DNA of 64,000 nt, from NCBI GenBank assembly GCA_965203755.1, contig OZ241910.1, positions 2,294,001-2,358,000 of the forward strand, in the 5' to 3' direction. The position numbers and the translations under genes are program-made. Below, piece by piece: positions 43,196 through 51,090 of this stretch. This stretch comes from UBA6055 sp965203755 (GTDB lineage Bacteria > Chloroflexota > Anaerolineae > Aggregatilineales > Phototrophicaceae). Numbering within the stretch: the first letter of the stretch is position 1; each line of letters starts with the position of its first letter. Under the pieces are notes generated by a model. It worked only from the letters and a program-made list of their open reading frames with translations. It was not told the DNA's origin and did not search any database.

Positions 43196-44658
43196 AGACA
43201 CAGCGAGAGGAAGGGCAAAGCGCGCTTCTGACCGCCTCCACCGATGCCAAAGCGCTGCTGGAAAAAGCCGATATCGAAAAAACGCAGATCATCGCCGAAG
43301 CCGAACGCGAGGCGCAGCAGCGAATGAGCGAGGCGGAGGCGAAGATCTTATACCGCCGCCGGGACATGGATGACCAGGATGAACGGATCCAGCGCCGGCG
43401 GCAGGAGCTTGACCGGCGGCAGGAACGGCTTGAGCAGCGCGAACAAAAACTGAACAAACGTCAGAGTCGGCTTGACCGAAGAGACAATGAGCTTGGCAAG
43501 GCAGAAGCCAAAATCGTTGAAAAGCTGCAAGGCATCGCGCAGATGACAGTGGATGAAGCCCGACAGGAACTGCTGGATTCGATTGAACTGGATGCGCGCA
43601 ATGATATGGCGCGGATTATCCGACAAGTCGAAGTGGAAGCCCGCGAGACAGCTGATCACCGCGCCCGCAAGCTGATCGCCATAGCGATTCAGCGGCTTGC
43701 ATCGGAGCATGTCAGCGAAGTGTCGGTGAGTGTGGTGCCATTGCCCAGCGACGATATGAAAGGGCGCATCATCGGGCGCAACGGGCGCAATATCCGCTCA
43801 TTTGAGTTGGCGACCGGCGTTGATGTGGTCGTCGATGATTCACCGGAAGCGGTGACGATCAGCAGCTTTGACCCGGTGCGGCGGGAAGTCGCTAGACGCA
43901 CTATGACCAAGCTGGTCGCGGATGGCCGGATTCACCCCGCCCGCATCGAAAAACTGGTTGGTGACTCACGCGCAGAAGTGGATCAGATCGTGCACGAAGA
44001 GGGCGAACGGGCGGCCTATGAAACCGGCATTCACGGCTTGCATGTCGAAGTGCTCAAGCTGTTGGGACAGCTAAAGTTTCGCAGCAGCTATGGGCAGAAT
44101 CAGCATGCCCATGCCATCGAAACCGCCCACATCGCCGGCATGATCGCGACGGAATTGGGCGCCGACATCCATATCGCCAAAATGGGCGGCCTGCTGCATG
44201 ACATTGGCAAGGCGATTGACCATCATGTGGAAGGCACCCATGCGCTCATTGGGGCTGATTTTGTCAAACGTTACGGCGTCAAAGACGCGGTGGTCAACTG
44301 CATTGCGGCTCATCATCACGAAGTTGAAAAAGAGTGCGTCGAGGCTTTTATTGTCGAAGCGGCCGATGCCATCTCCGGCGCTCGTCCCGGCGCCCGGCGC
44401 GAAAGCCTCGATTCATATATCCGCCGGGTAAAACAGCTGGAGGAGATCGCCAGCGCCTTTGACGGCGTGGAGCAGAGTTATGCGCTGCAAGCCGGCCGTG
44501 AAGTTCGCATCATTGTGCGCCCCGAGGTCGTCGATGATTATCTGGCGCTCCAGCTGGCGCGCGATATCGCTAAGCAGATTGAGAACGATATGCAGTATCC
44601 GGGGCAAATCAAAGTTCATGTGATTCGAGAGACGCGGCGCGTCGAATATGCCAAGTAG
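43102..44658 (+). CDS. rny: Ribonuclease Y
   Basis: 518 aa, normal for the family. A single N-terminal membrane helix (METIILAVVAAIAGAGAGAA) is followed by a long coiled coil (about 30-190, rich in Glu/Arg/Gln), a KH domain with GRIIGRNGRNIRSFE, and an HD domain with the HAIETAHIAG and HDIGKAID metal motifs. The endonuclease starts mRNA decay at the membrane. The ATG at 43102 has no good ribosome site of its own; a strong site 39 bases upstream points at another frame. The upstream gene is recX. Confidence 0.93.
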   Translation: METIILAVVAAIAGAGAGAALGVWRGRNSLLKTQREEGQSALLTASTDAKALLEKADIEKTQIIAEAEREAQQRMSEAEAKILYRRRDMDDQDERIQRRRQELDRRQERLEQREQKLNKRQSRLDRRDNELGKAEAKIVEKLQGIAQMTVDEARQELLDSIELDARNDMARIIRQVEVEARETADHRARKLIAIAIQRLASEHVSEVSVSVVPLPSDDMKGRIIGRNGRNIRSFELATGVDVVVDDSPEAVTISSFDPVRREVARRTMTKLVADGRIHPARIEKLVGDSRAEVDQIVHEEGERAAYETGIHGLHVEVLKLLGQLKFRSSYGQNQHAHAIETAHIAGMIATELGADIHIAKMGGLLHDIGKAIDHHVEGTHALIGADFVKRYGVKDAVVNCIAAHHHEVEKECVEAFIVEAADAISGARPGARRESLDSYIRRVKQLEEIASAFDGVEQSYALQAGREVRIIVRPEVVDDYLALQLARDIAKQIENDMQYPGQIKVHVIRETRRVEYAK

Positions 44659-44787
44659 AGGCGGGGCAGTTGTCTAGCATGGGACTTTCGCTTCTAGGCA
44701 GATTGGCGCGCCGGAACAGCTTGCATCCCTCTTTTTTATATGCTATGCTGTCTTCATCGTTGGACGAGTAAAGGAGGTGATTGGATT

Positions 44788-44817
44788 ATGACAGGTGATA
44801 AGGGGGTTGCCCTCTAG
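44788..44817 (+). CDS. Nine-codon micro-ORF in the candidate RNA
   Basis: Encodes MTGDKGVAL and ends in TAG. The ribosome site (AAGGAGGTGA) matches the 16S anti-SD nearly completely with seven bases to the ATG, stronger than at most genes here. It could be a functional micropeptide, or its translation could set the structure of the following hairpins. Confidence 0.45.
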   Translation: MTGDKGVAL

Positions 44818-44894
44818 CTCAGTCACACCTCTAAGGGAAGCTCCGTTAGGGGGTGACCCGCTAAACCGAAAGACTGCCAATTTGACAGTCGCGG

Positions 44895-44922
44895 CCGCAG
44901 ACTAACCCTCTGCGGTCTTTTC
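44895..44922 (+). terminator. Intrinsic terminator of the candidate RNA
   Basis: CCGCAGA (44895-44901) pairs perfectly with TCTGCGG (44909-44915), seven-base loop CTAACCC, followed by TCTTTTC. It ends the unit that starts near 44756 and faces the 3' end of the convergent GNAT gene. Confidence 0.85.
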
Positions 44923-44949
44923 AGTCGCTTTGTTTGTGTCTTGATATCG

Positions 44950-45498
44950 TCAGCGGTCTTGCGTCTCATAATCCGCGCGCAGGATGGCATAATAAACGAC
45001 GTCTTTATATTGTTCGCGGTGATGCATTCCCTGACGCTGCACCCCTTCATAACGCATGTTTGCCTTTTGCATCACCCGTCCCGATGCCAGATTATGCCGA
45101 AAATGCCCCGCCTGAATGCGATTAAGACCCAGCTGCTCAAAACCAAACTGAATAATCCGCCGCAGCGCCGCCGTCGCCAAGCCGCGCCCCCAAAAGGGTT
45201 TGCCAATCCAATAACCGACTTCGGCGGCATGGTGCTTTTCCTTGGGATGGATGCCCATGGCGCCGACGAACGCATCGGAGCTTTTGTCGATAATCGCAAA
45301 GGTGAAACCCTCATCATAATGCCAGCTTTCGCGGGTTTTGCTGACAAACTCGGCCGCGGCTTCGGGCGGATAGGGATGAGGCACAAAAGTATTTTCCGCA
45401 ATCTCCGCTGCCGAAGCCAACTTGAGAATATGCGGTATATCATCGCTTTCAAGCGGACGCATACGGACGATTTCAGCTTCCAGAATTTGGGGTTTCAT
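44950..45498 (-). CDS. GNAT acetyltransferase (RimJ/RimL-like)
   Basis: 182 aa from ATG 45498. The family's order is seen: VRMRPLESDDIPHIL near the N-terminus, VGYWIGKPFWGRGLATAALR (acetyl-CoA pyrophosphate loop, G-x-G-x-A) and GLNRIQAGHFRHNLASGRVMQKA. It should acetylate an N-terminal or amino-sugar/amine group. It lies 14 bases after the HtrA gene and is the last gene of a dnaJ-like, htrA-like, GNAT operon. Confidence 0.88.
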   Translation of the reverse strand: MKPQILEAEIVRMRPLESDDIPHILKLASAAEIAENTFVPHPYPPEAAAEFVSKTRESWHYDEGFTFAIIDKSSDAFVGAMGIHPKEKHHAAEVGYWIGKPFWGRGLATAALRRIIQFGFEQLGLNRIQAGHFRHNLASGRVMQKANMRYEGVQRQGMHHREQYKDVVYYAILRADYETQDR

Positions 45499-45512
45499 TG
45501 GGCTTGAGCCTT

Positions 45513-46727
45513 TTATGCTTGCGTGCTGCAATCTATCGTGCGCCGGTCATTCGCGGCGGGACGATTTTGCAAAGTCAGCGATGTTTCAAAGGCGCTTTTA
45601 TCACGGATGATCAGCAAATCAATCACGTCGCCGGGGCGGGTGTTCAGAATCAGGTATGACAGCAGGTCATCCAGATTCCGGATGTAATAGCCGTTGATGG
45701 CGGCAATCAAATCGCCGCCGGCGCAAACCGGCGTTCCGCGCACATCGACTATGGTCTGACCGCCGCGCAGCCCAGCCATATCCGCCGGCGAACCTTCGGT
45801 CACACCGCGCAGCAGCACGCCCCGCTCAACCGGCAGCCCAAGTGCCTCGCCAAGCCCAGCCACGCCAAAACCCCCGTCTTCCGGCGTCACCGAAATCCCC
45901 ATCCAAGAATAATCGACCCGACCGCGCTCGATCAGTTCAGGCACGACGCGCCGGATGGTATCCGCCGGCACAGCGAAGCCAACCCCTTGGAAAATCCCGC
46001 TGTCCGAGCGCATGGCTGTGGTGATGCCAATCACCAGTCCTTGAGAATCCAGCAGCGGCCCGCCCGAATTGCCCGGGTGAATGGGGGTGTCAATCTGGAT
46101 GATGGACGGGTTGTTAAAGCCGGGCAGGCTGGAATCAATTAATTCAGCCGAGCGCAGGCTGCGCCCCAAACCGCTGACAATGCCGAGGGTCATCGAACTG
46201 TTCAAGCCAAAGGGATTCCCGATTGAAATCGCGCGCTGCCCGACCTTCACCGCAGCAGAATCGCCGACAGACAAGGGCGGCAGACGCTCCATCGCGGCAT
46301 CTGCCTTGAGGACAGCCAGATCGCTGAAGCTGTCCAATCCCGACAGCTGCGCCGCGACCACATAAGCGTTCTGCAAGGTCACGCTTAGTGATTCGGCATC
46401 CTTGACCAGATGGGCGTTGGTGATGATATGTCCCTGCCGGTCATAAATAAAGCCAGAGCCGCGTATGATATCGGCTTCTAACCCTTCACCCTTGGCGATT
46501 CGGCTCTCGATATTGACAACGGATGGGCTGGCGCGCTGATAGATGTTGGTCAGCAGCAGATACTCGGCATCAGCTGCCTGCGCCACCTCGTCCGAAACAG
46601 CCGTGGGCGTGCCGCTTTGAATTGGGAAAACCGCGTCGGGCGCGCTGACAGGATCTGCCGAACTAAAATCAGCGGCGCAGGCTGTCAGCATGACCAGCGA
46701 AACCATCAGTGAGACAATCGAACGCAT
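45513..46727 (-). CDS. HtrA/DegP-like lipoprotein protease with PDZ domain
   Basis: 404 aa from ATG 46727, supported by AAGGA seven bases upstream. A lipoprotein signal ends in LTAC (Cys17). Catalytic triad of the trypsin fold: His in ITNAHLVK, Asp in SDLAVLKAD, Ser in HPGNSGGPLL. One PDZ domain follows (about 285-375; GSPADMAGLRGGQTIVDVRG). It degrades or refolds damaged proteins outside the membrane. The operon partner upstream is a DnaJ-like chaperone, a proteostasis pairing. Confidence 0.92.
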   Translation of the reverse strand: MRSIVSLMVSLVMLTACAADFSSADPVSAPDAVFPIQSGTPTAVSDEVAQAADAEYLLLTNIYQRASPSVVNIESRIAKGEGLEADIIRGSGFIYDRQGHIITNAHLVKDAESLSVTLQNAYVVAAQLSGLDSFSDLAVLKADAAMERLPPLSVGDSAAVKVGQRAISIGNPFGLNSSMTLGIVSGLGRSLRSAELIDSSLPGFNNPSIIQIDTPIHPGNSGGPLLDSQGLVIGITTAMRSDSGIFQGVGFAVPADTIRRVVPELIERGRVDYSWMGISVTPEDGGFGVAGLGEALGLPVERGVLLRGVTEGSPADMAGLRGGQTIVDVRGTPVCAGGDLIAAINGYYIRNLDDLLSYLILNTRPGDVIDLLIIRDKSAFETSLTLQNRPAANDRRTIDCSTQA

Positions 46728-46748
46728 TCCGATTTCCTTGACCATTGT

Positions 46749-47621
46749 CTAGCGCAGACTGTCGCGCAGGGCTTCTGCCAATTCGGTTTGGACGGCATCC
46801 AATGGATGCGGCACTGTGACCATAACCCGCGCGTACAGGTCGCCAAAGGCATGGTCGCGGCGGAGTTTGGGCATGCCCTTGCCAGCCAGACGCAGCTTTT
46901 GGCCGGATTGGGTCCCGGGCCGTATCTTCATCCGCACCGGCCGCGTCATCGTCGGGACTTCGACTTCGCCTCCCAGCATGGCGGTAAAGGCATCCACTTT
47001 GATATCGACCAGGATGTCGTCGTCTTTGCGCTCAAATTGCGAGTCGGCGGCGACATGAACCACCAGATACAAATGTCCCGCCGGGCCGCCGCCGATCCCT
47101 GGATGCCCTTCACCGTACACGCGCACCTTGGTGCCGCTGGCGGCGCCGCGGGGAATCTGAACCTCGATGCCGCGCCCGTTTTTGCTGATGATGCGCCGGG
47201 CGCCCTCATAAGCCTCATTCAGGCTGATGTACACGTCATGCTCGATATCGCCGCCGGCCTGCGGATAATTGGCATTGGCGCCAAAGCCGCTGCCCGCGCG
47301 GCGCTGGCCGCCACCGCCAAACAGCGTCTCAAATATATCGGACACATCGGTATAAGGCGCGTCGGCGCCAAAAGGGCTTTGACCGTTGAAGCCTTGATAA
47401 TTCTGCCAATTTGCCCCAAAATGATTGTATGCCGAACGTTTATCATCGTCGCGCAAGACTTCGTAGGCTTCGTTGACCTCTTTGAAGCGGGCTTCGGCGC
47501 CGGGATTGTTCGGATTGGCATCGGGATGATATTGTTTGGCCTTCTTGCGATATGCCTTTTTGATTTCGTTTTCGCTGGCGCTGCGGTTCACGCCAAGCAC
47601 ATCATAGTAATCTCTAGCCAT
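46749..47621 (-). CDS. DnaJ-like co-chaperone (CbpA type)
   Basis: 290 aa. The J-domain (1-70) has the HPD tripeptide in KQYHPDANP and DYYDVLGV at its start. A Gly/Phe-rich linker follows, then two C-terminal substrate domains. The four CxxCxGxG repeats of DnaJ are absent, placing it with CbpA. It stimulates DnaK. It heads the operon, with a promoter (TTGACC, 17 bases, TACAAT) 40 bases upstream on the minus strand. Confidence 0.92.
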   Translation of the reverse strand: MARDYYDVLGVNRSASENEIKKAYRKKAKQYHPDANPNNPGAEARFKEVNEAYEVLRDDDKRSAYNHFGANWQNYQGFNGQSPFGADAPYTDVSDIFETLFGGGGQRRAGSGFGANANYPQAGGDIEHDVYISLNEAYEGARRIISKNGRGIEVQIPRGAASGTKVRVYGEGHPGIGGGPAGHLYLVVHVAADSQFERKDDDILVDIKVDAFTAMLGGEVEVPTMTRPVRMKIRPGTQSGQKLRLAGKGMPKLRRDHAFGDLYARVMVTVPHPLDAVQTELAEALRDSLR

Positions 47622-47660
47622 AGGTCTGTTCCATCATAACTGGCTGCCCTTTGTGCGTTT

Positions 47661-47689
47661 ATTGTAAGACTAGCCTGCCAAAGGGTCAA
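47661..47689 (-). promoter_or_regulatory. Promoter of the dnaJ-like/htrA-like operon
   Basis: On the minus strand TTGACC (47689-47684), 17 bases, TACAAT (47666-47661), 40 bases before the ATG. No CIRCE element is seen. Confidence 0.7.
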
Positions 47690-47775
47690 TAAACGAGTTG
47701 GCATCCTCACTCTACAGCGGATTTGTTAGAATTGCATTGGTCGAGCCGCCCGCCAGTCCATTTGCCATGATGTGA

Positions 47776-47794
47776 TATGATTAGCCTAACCTGT
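47776..47794 (+). promoter_or_regulatory. DtxR/IdeR-type box
   Basis: The 19-mer TATGATTAGCCTAACCTGT agrees with the iron-box consensus TWAGGTWAGSCTWACCTWA at 15 of 19 positions, including the whole central AG-C-CTAACCT. It lies 28 bases before the ATG of the DtxR-family gene and overlaps a TATGAT that could be its -10, so autorepression is likely. Confidence 0.65.
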
Positions 47795-47822
47795 TGAGTT
47801 TAGCCATCTGCGGAAGCTGTTG

Positions 47823-48512
47823 ATGACCAAACGCAAAATGACATCGGGGTCATCCCAATCAGTGGAAGACTTCCTGAAAGCCATCTATACTCTCCAGCGG
47901 GACCATGACCGTGTTTCGACCAACGCGCTGGCGGATGTGCTGAACATCACCGCGCCGGCAGTTACCGATATGGCGCAGCGGCTGGTTGACGAGGGCACTG
48001 TGGATTATCTGAAATACCGCGGGGTGCGCCTGACAGATGATGGCGAACAGGTTGCCTTGAAGATGCTGCGGCGGCATCGGCTCATCGAGACGTATCTGGT
48101 GCAGGACTTGGGCTATCAGCTGCACGAAGTCCATGATGAGGCCGAGGCGCTGGAGCATACGGTGTCTGACCGCTTTATCGAGGCGATTGCGGTCAAACTC
48201 GGCGACCCGGAATACGACCCGCATGGCGACCCGATTCCCAATATCGAAGGCGTCATGCCCGAACTCGATTTGCAGCCCTTGTCCAAGCTGGCGCTGTATA
48301 CGCCGGCGCGGATACGCCGTTTTGTCATGGACAATCCGCGAATGCTGCAATATACCCAGGAACGCGGTCTAATGATGGGCAAGGCGCTGGAAGTCATCGC
48401 CCGCGACCCGTTTGAAGGGCCGATTACATTGAAAATACAGTCAGGCAGTCCGATAATGATTGGTCATGGCTTGGCGTCATTTATCCTGGTTGAATTTTTT
48501 GACCCCTTATGA
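47823..48512 (+). CDS. DtxR/MntR-family metal-dependent repressor
   Basis: 229 aa from ATG 47823 with GGAAG upstream. Winged helix at 15-75 (SVEDFLKAIYTLQ, then VLNITAPAVTDMAQRLVDEG), dimerisation domain with HRLIETYLVQDLGYQLHEVH containing metal-site residues, and a C-terminal FeoA/SH3-like domain (about 150-229). Length fits three-domain IdeR/DtxR members. It represses iron or manganese genes when loaded with metal. A matching box lies in its own promoter. Confidence 0.9.
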   Translation: MTKRKMTSGSSQSVEDFLKAIYTLQRDHDRVSTNALADVLNITAPAVTDMAQRLVDEGTVDYLKYRGVRLTDDGEQVALKMLRRHRLIETYLVQDLGYQLHEVHDEAEALEHTVSDRFIEAIAVKLGDPEYDPHGDPIPNIEGVMPELDLQPLSKLALYTPARIRRFVMDNPRMLQYTQERGLMMGKALEVIARDPFEGPITLKIQSGSPIMIGHGLASFILVEFFDPL

Positions 48513-48609
48513 TACATTAAGAAGCTCTTTCCAAAATCAATAGGTCCCGGCCGCGGTCGGGAGCGATTGATGCCATTCGGCCTTCATTTAGCTTTTGCCT
48601 TGAGAGCCT

Positions 48610-49080
48610 ATGCAAGTCAGCGCGGAACAAACCTACGTCATTAATCAACGGGTGCGCGCCATCCTGCTGACAGACCGGGATTCGGTATTGTTTATCAAGC
48701 GCGTCAAACCCCATAACCGCGCCCCTTATTGGGTGGCGCCGGGCGGCGGCGTCGAACATGGCGACAGCGATTTGGTCGCCGCGCTGGAACGCGAACTCTA
48801 TGAGGAACTGGGCGCCGCCGCCACCGTGCTGGCGACTGCATTTGTCCTTGAGCATCAAAAAGCCGGCAAACATCTGCAAGAACACTTTTTTATCTGCCGC
48901 CTCAAGAACTATGACCTTAGCAAGCGTTACGGGCCCGAATTTGACGATCCGACGCGCGGCGAGTTTATCCCGGAAGAAATTCCACTGGATGAATTCGCCT
49001 TAACCCGCATCCATATCAAAACGCCCGAAATGCGCGACTGGATGATCCAAAACCTCGATTACCTGCGGCGCCTTCAATAA
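48610..49080 (+). CDS. Nudix hydrolase
   Basis: 156 aa. The Nudix box is present in GGGVEHGDSDLVAALEREL followed by YEELG, with the REx2EE metal ligands. The N-terminus has VRAILLTDRDSVLFIKR. It hydrolyses a nucleoside diphosphate linked to another group, substrate unknown. The 97-base gap from the DtxR gene holds a rather GC-rich stretch without a clear promoter. Confidence 0.87.
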   Translation: MQVSAEQTYVINQRVRAILLTDRDSVLFIKRVKPHNRAPYWVAPGGGVEHGDSDLVAALERELYEELGAAATVLATAFVLEHQKAGKHLQEHFFICRLKNYDLSKRYGPEFDDPTRGEFIPEEIPLDEFALTRIHIKTPEMRDWMIQNLDYLRRLQ

Positions 49081-49241
49081 GATATTCCCTATCTCGACCG
49101 GCGTTCAAACGGTTCAGCGCCCTGCCTGAAATGTTTGGCCTTCCCTCGTCGTTATTCTGTTTGACTTGATGTTACAATGGGGGTATATTTCTTACGTTGC
49201 GATCGACGACATTACCTTTTCTAAGGTCGTGGAAAGCGGGG

Positions 49242-49973
49242 ATGACAATGAAAAAATCAAAAGTCCTCATGGTGGAAAGCGATGCCCAGGTCAGCCAATC
49301 GGTGGCGAATTATCTAGGCAAAGCCGGTTATGAGGTGACCGTCCTTGGTGATGGCCCCGAAGCATCGGCATACGTGCGTCGGCAAGGCTTGCCGCATATT
49401 GCGCTGGTCGGCTTGTCGCTGCCAAGCGCACACGGCTTTGAACTGGCGCGCAAGCTGAAGTCGATGGCTGATGTGCCGATTATCTTTGTGACCTCCCCCG
49501 ATGATAAAGCAGCCATCGTGCAGGGCATGAAGCATTATGCGGAGGATTTCATCGTCAAGCCCTTTGCATTGCAGGAATTGGAGGCGCGGATTCAGGTGGC
49601 GCTGGCGCGGATGCCCAGCTTGGATTATGCCAGCGAACCCATCATCCAGGTGGATGAGAACTTGAGCATCGACTTTGCCCACAATCGCGTGGTCGTTGGC
49701 GGCAAGACCATCAGGCTAACCCCTATCGAGTCCGTTTTGCTGTATGTTCTGCTGCGTAAGGCCGGACAAGTGGTCGAGAACCGTACGTTAATCGCGCGGG
49801 TTTGGCCGACGCGGGATGTTTATGAAGATACGCTGCGGGTACACATGCACCGCCTGCGGCGCAAACTGGAAACGGATTCTCATCATCCATATTACATCCG
49901 CACCGAACGCGGCGTCGGATACCGCTTCACACAGCGACCGCCCGGCCTTTTCGCCGACCGTCCCCGAAAGTAA
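49242..49973 (+). CDS. OmpR-type response regulator lacking the phospho-acceptor Asp
   Basis: 243 aa from ATG 49242 (GGAAAG upstream); ATG 49248 is possible. The receiver (about 1-120) keeps the acidic start (VESDAQ), the Thr (IFVTS) and the Lys (FIVKPFAL), but the beta-3 strand reads HIALVGLSLPSAHG, where the phosphorylated Asp is replaced by Gly. The winged-helix output (about 145-235) is intact: RVWPTRDVYEDTLRVHMHRL and GVGYRF. No histidine kinase is adjacent. It must act without Asp phosphorylation. The nitrilase-family gene follows 12 bases later. Confidence 0.9.
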   Translation: MTMKKSKVLMVESDAQVSQSVANYLGKAGYEVTVLGDGPEASAYVRRQGLPHIALVGLSLPSAHGFELARKLKSMADVPIIFVTSPDDKAAIVQGMKHYAEDFIVKPFALQELEARIQVALARMPSLDYASEPIIQVDENLSIDFAHNRVVVGGKTIRLTPIESVLLYVLLRKAGQVVENRTLIARVWPTRDVYEDTLRVHMHRLRRKLETDSHHPYYIRTERGVGYRFTQRPPGLFADRPRK

Positions 49974-49985
49974 GGAGCAGCCCCA

Positions 49986-50843
49986 ATGCGTATCACGGTG
50001 GCGCTCGCCCAAATGTACCCGAAACTGGCTGACCTCAAGCACAACCTCGATAAACACCTGGATTATGTCCAGCAGGCGCTTGACCAAAATGCTGACCTGA
50101 TTGTCTTTCCCGAACTGTCGCTGACGGGTTATCAGGTGCAGGATTTGGCGCCGGAAGTCGCCATTCACAGCGAGGCGAATGACCCCATTTTTGCAAAGCT
50201 GCTAAACGCCAGCCAGAAAATTGACATCGTGGTCGGCTTTGTCCATGAGGATCAGCGCAAACGTTTTTACATCGCCAGCGCCTATCTGTCGGCCGGCGAG
50301 GCGCTGCATATTCACCATAAGCTCTATCTGCCGACCTATGCCATGTTTGACGAATCGCGTTACTTTGCCCGCGGCAGCCGCGTCGGCGCCTTTGATACCC
50401 GTTTTGGCCGCATGGGGATGCTGATTTGCGAGGACTTTTGGCATGTCTCGCCGGCCTGGCTGCTCTGGCTGGATGGCGCCGATATCTTCATCCTGAACAG
50501 TTCCAGCCCGTCGCGCGGCCTCAACGAGAGCGAACGTCTGTCTGGCACGCGCTGGGTTGAATTGGTGAATCAGGCTTACGGCAGTATGTTCACCAGCTAT
50601 ATCCTCCATTGCAACCGGGTTGGCTATGAAGATGGCAAGAACTTCTGGGGCGGCTCCGCGGTCGTTGACCCCGATGGCGAGTTGATGACCCATGGCCTGT
50701 ATTTTGATGAGGCGCTCATCACGCAGGAGATTGACCTCAATCAGCTGCATCGCACCCGCGCCCGCCTGCCGCTTTTGCGCGACGAACGTCCGGGTCTGGT
50801 GCGGCGCGAACTGACGCGGATATTGAACGAGAGTTTGGCTTAG
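49986..50843 (+). CDS. Nitrilase-superfamily carbon-nitrogen hydrolase
   Basis: 285 aa; AAGGAG precedes the ATG. The Glu-Lys-Cys triad is visible: VFPELSLTGYQ (Glu43), HHKLYLPTY and LICEDFWH. It resembles the glutaminase domain of glutamine-dependent NAD synthetase, but the synthetase part is absent. It may hydrolyse a small amide such as a glutamine or omega-amidic acid. It is in an operon with the response regulator. Confidence 0.88.
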   Translation: MRITVALAQMYPKLADLKHNLDKHLDYVQQALDQNADLIVFPELSLTGYQVQDLAPEVAIHSEANDPIFAKLLNASQKIDIVVGFVHEDQRKRFYIASAYLSAGEALHIHHKLYLPTYAMFDESRYFARGSRVGAFDTRFGRMGMLICEDFWHVSPAWLLWLDGADIFILNSSSPSRGLNESERLSGTRWVELVNQAYGSMFTSYILHCNRVGYEDGKNFWGGSAVVDPDGELMTHGLYFDEALITQEIDLNQLHRTRARLPLLRDERPGLVRRELTRILNESLA

Positions 50844-51090
50844 CGATGGCATGGCTCACATCTTTGTCAATGAAACGCGGGCCCTCAAGATCGGGGTTCA
50901 CAGCGGCAGTCTGCCCGGACGAGTCGCGCAGAAGCGCGACCAAGTCGTTTCCTGTGCGTATACCGAAACAGCGAGCCTCTAAAAGTTGGGGTATTGTCGG
51001 CTACAGCAATTCGCCGATATTATGATATAATCAAATCGCAGAACAGGCATAGCATACGAAGAAACACTATCTAACGATTAAGGAGCAGAC

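Larger units (their letters stand above)
44721..44922 (+). ncRNA. Candidate small RNA with a nine-codon ORF
   Basis: A full transcription unit with no downstream gene on this strand: promoter TTGCAT (44721-44726), 17 bases, TATGCT (44744-44749); an almost perfect ribosome site AAAGGAGGTGA (44770-44780); ATG 44788 opening MTGDKGVAL and stopping at 44815; hairpin I, GTCACACCTCTAA (44822-44834) with TTAGGGGGTGAC (44846-44857), one bulged A; hairpin II, GACTG (44872-44876) with CAGTC (44886-44890); and an intrinsic terminator. Predicted transcript about 165 nt. I know no RNA family that matches. Confidence 0.7.

Noticed and set aside
50923..50940. Perfect hairpin GTCGCGC-AGAA-GCGCGAC after the nitrilase-family gene
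   Set aside because: No T run follows, so it is not called a terminator; it may be chance in GC-rich DNA.
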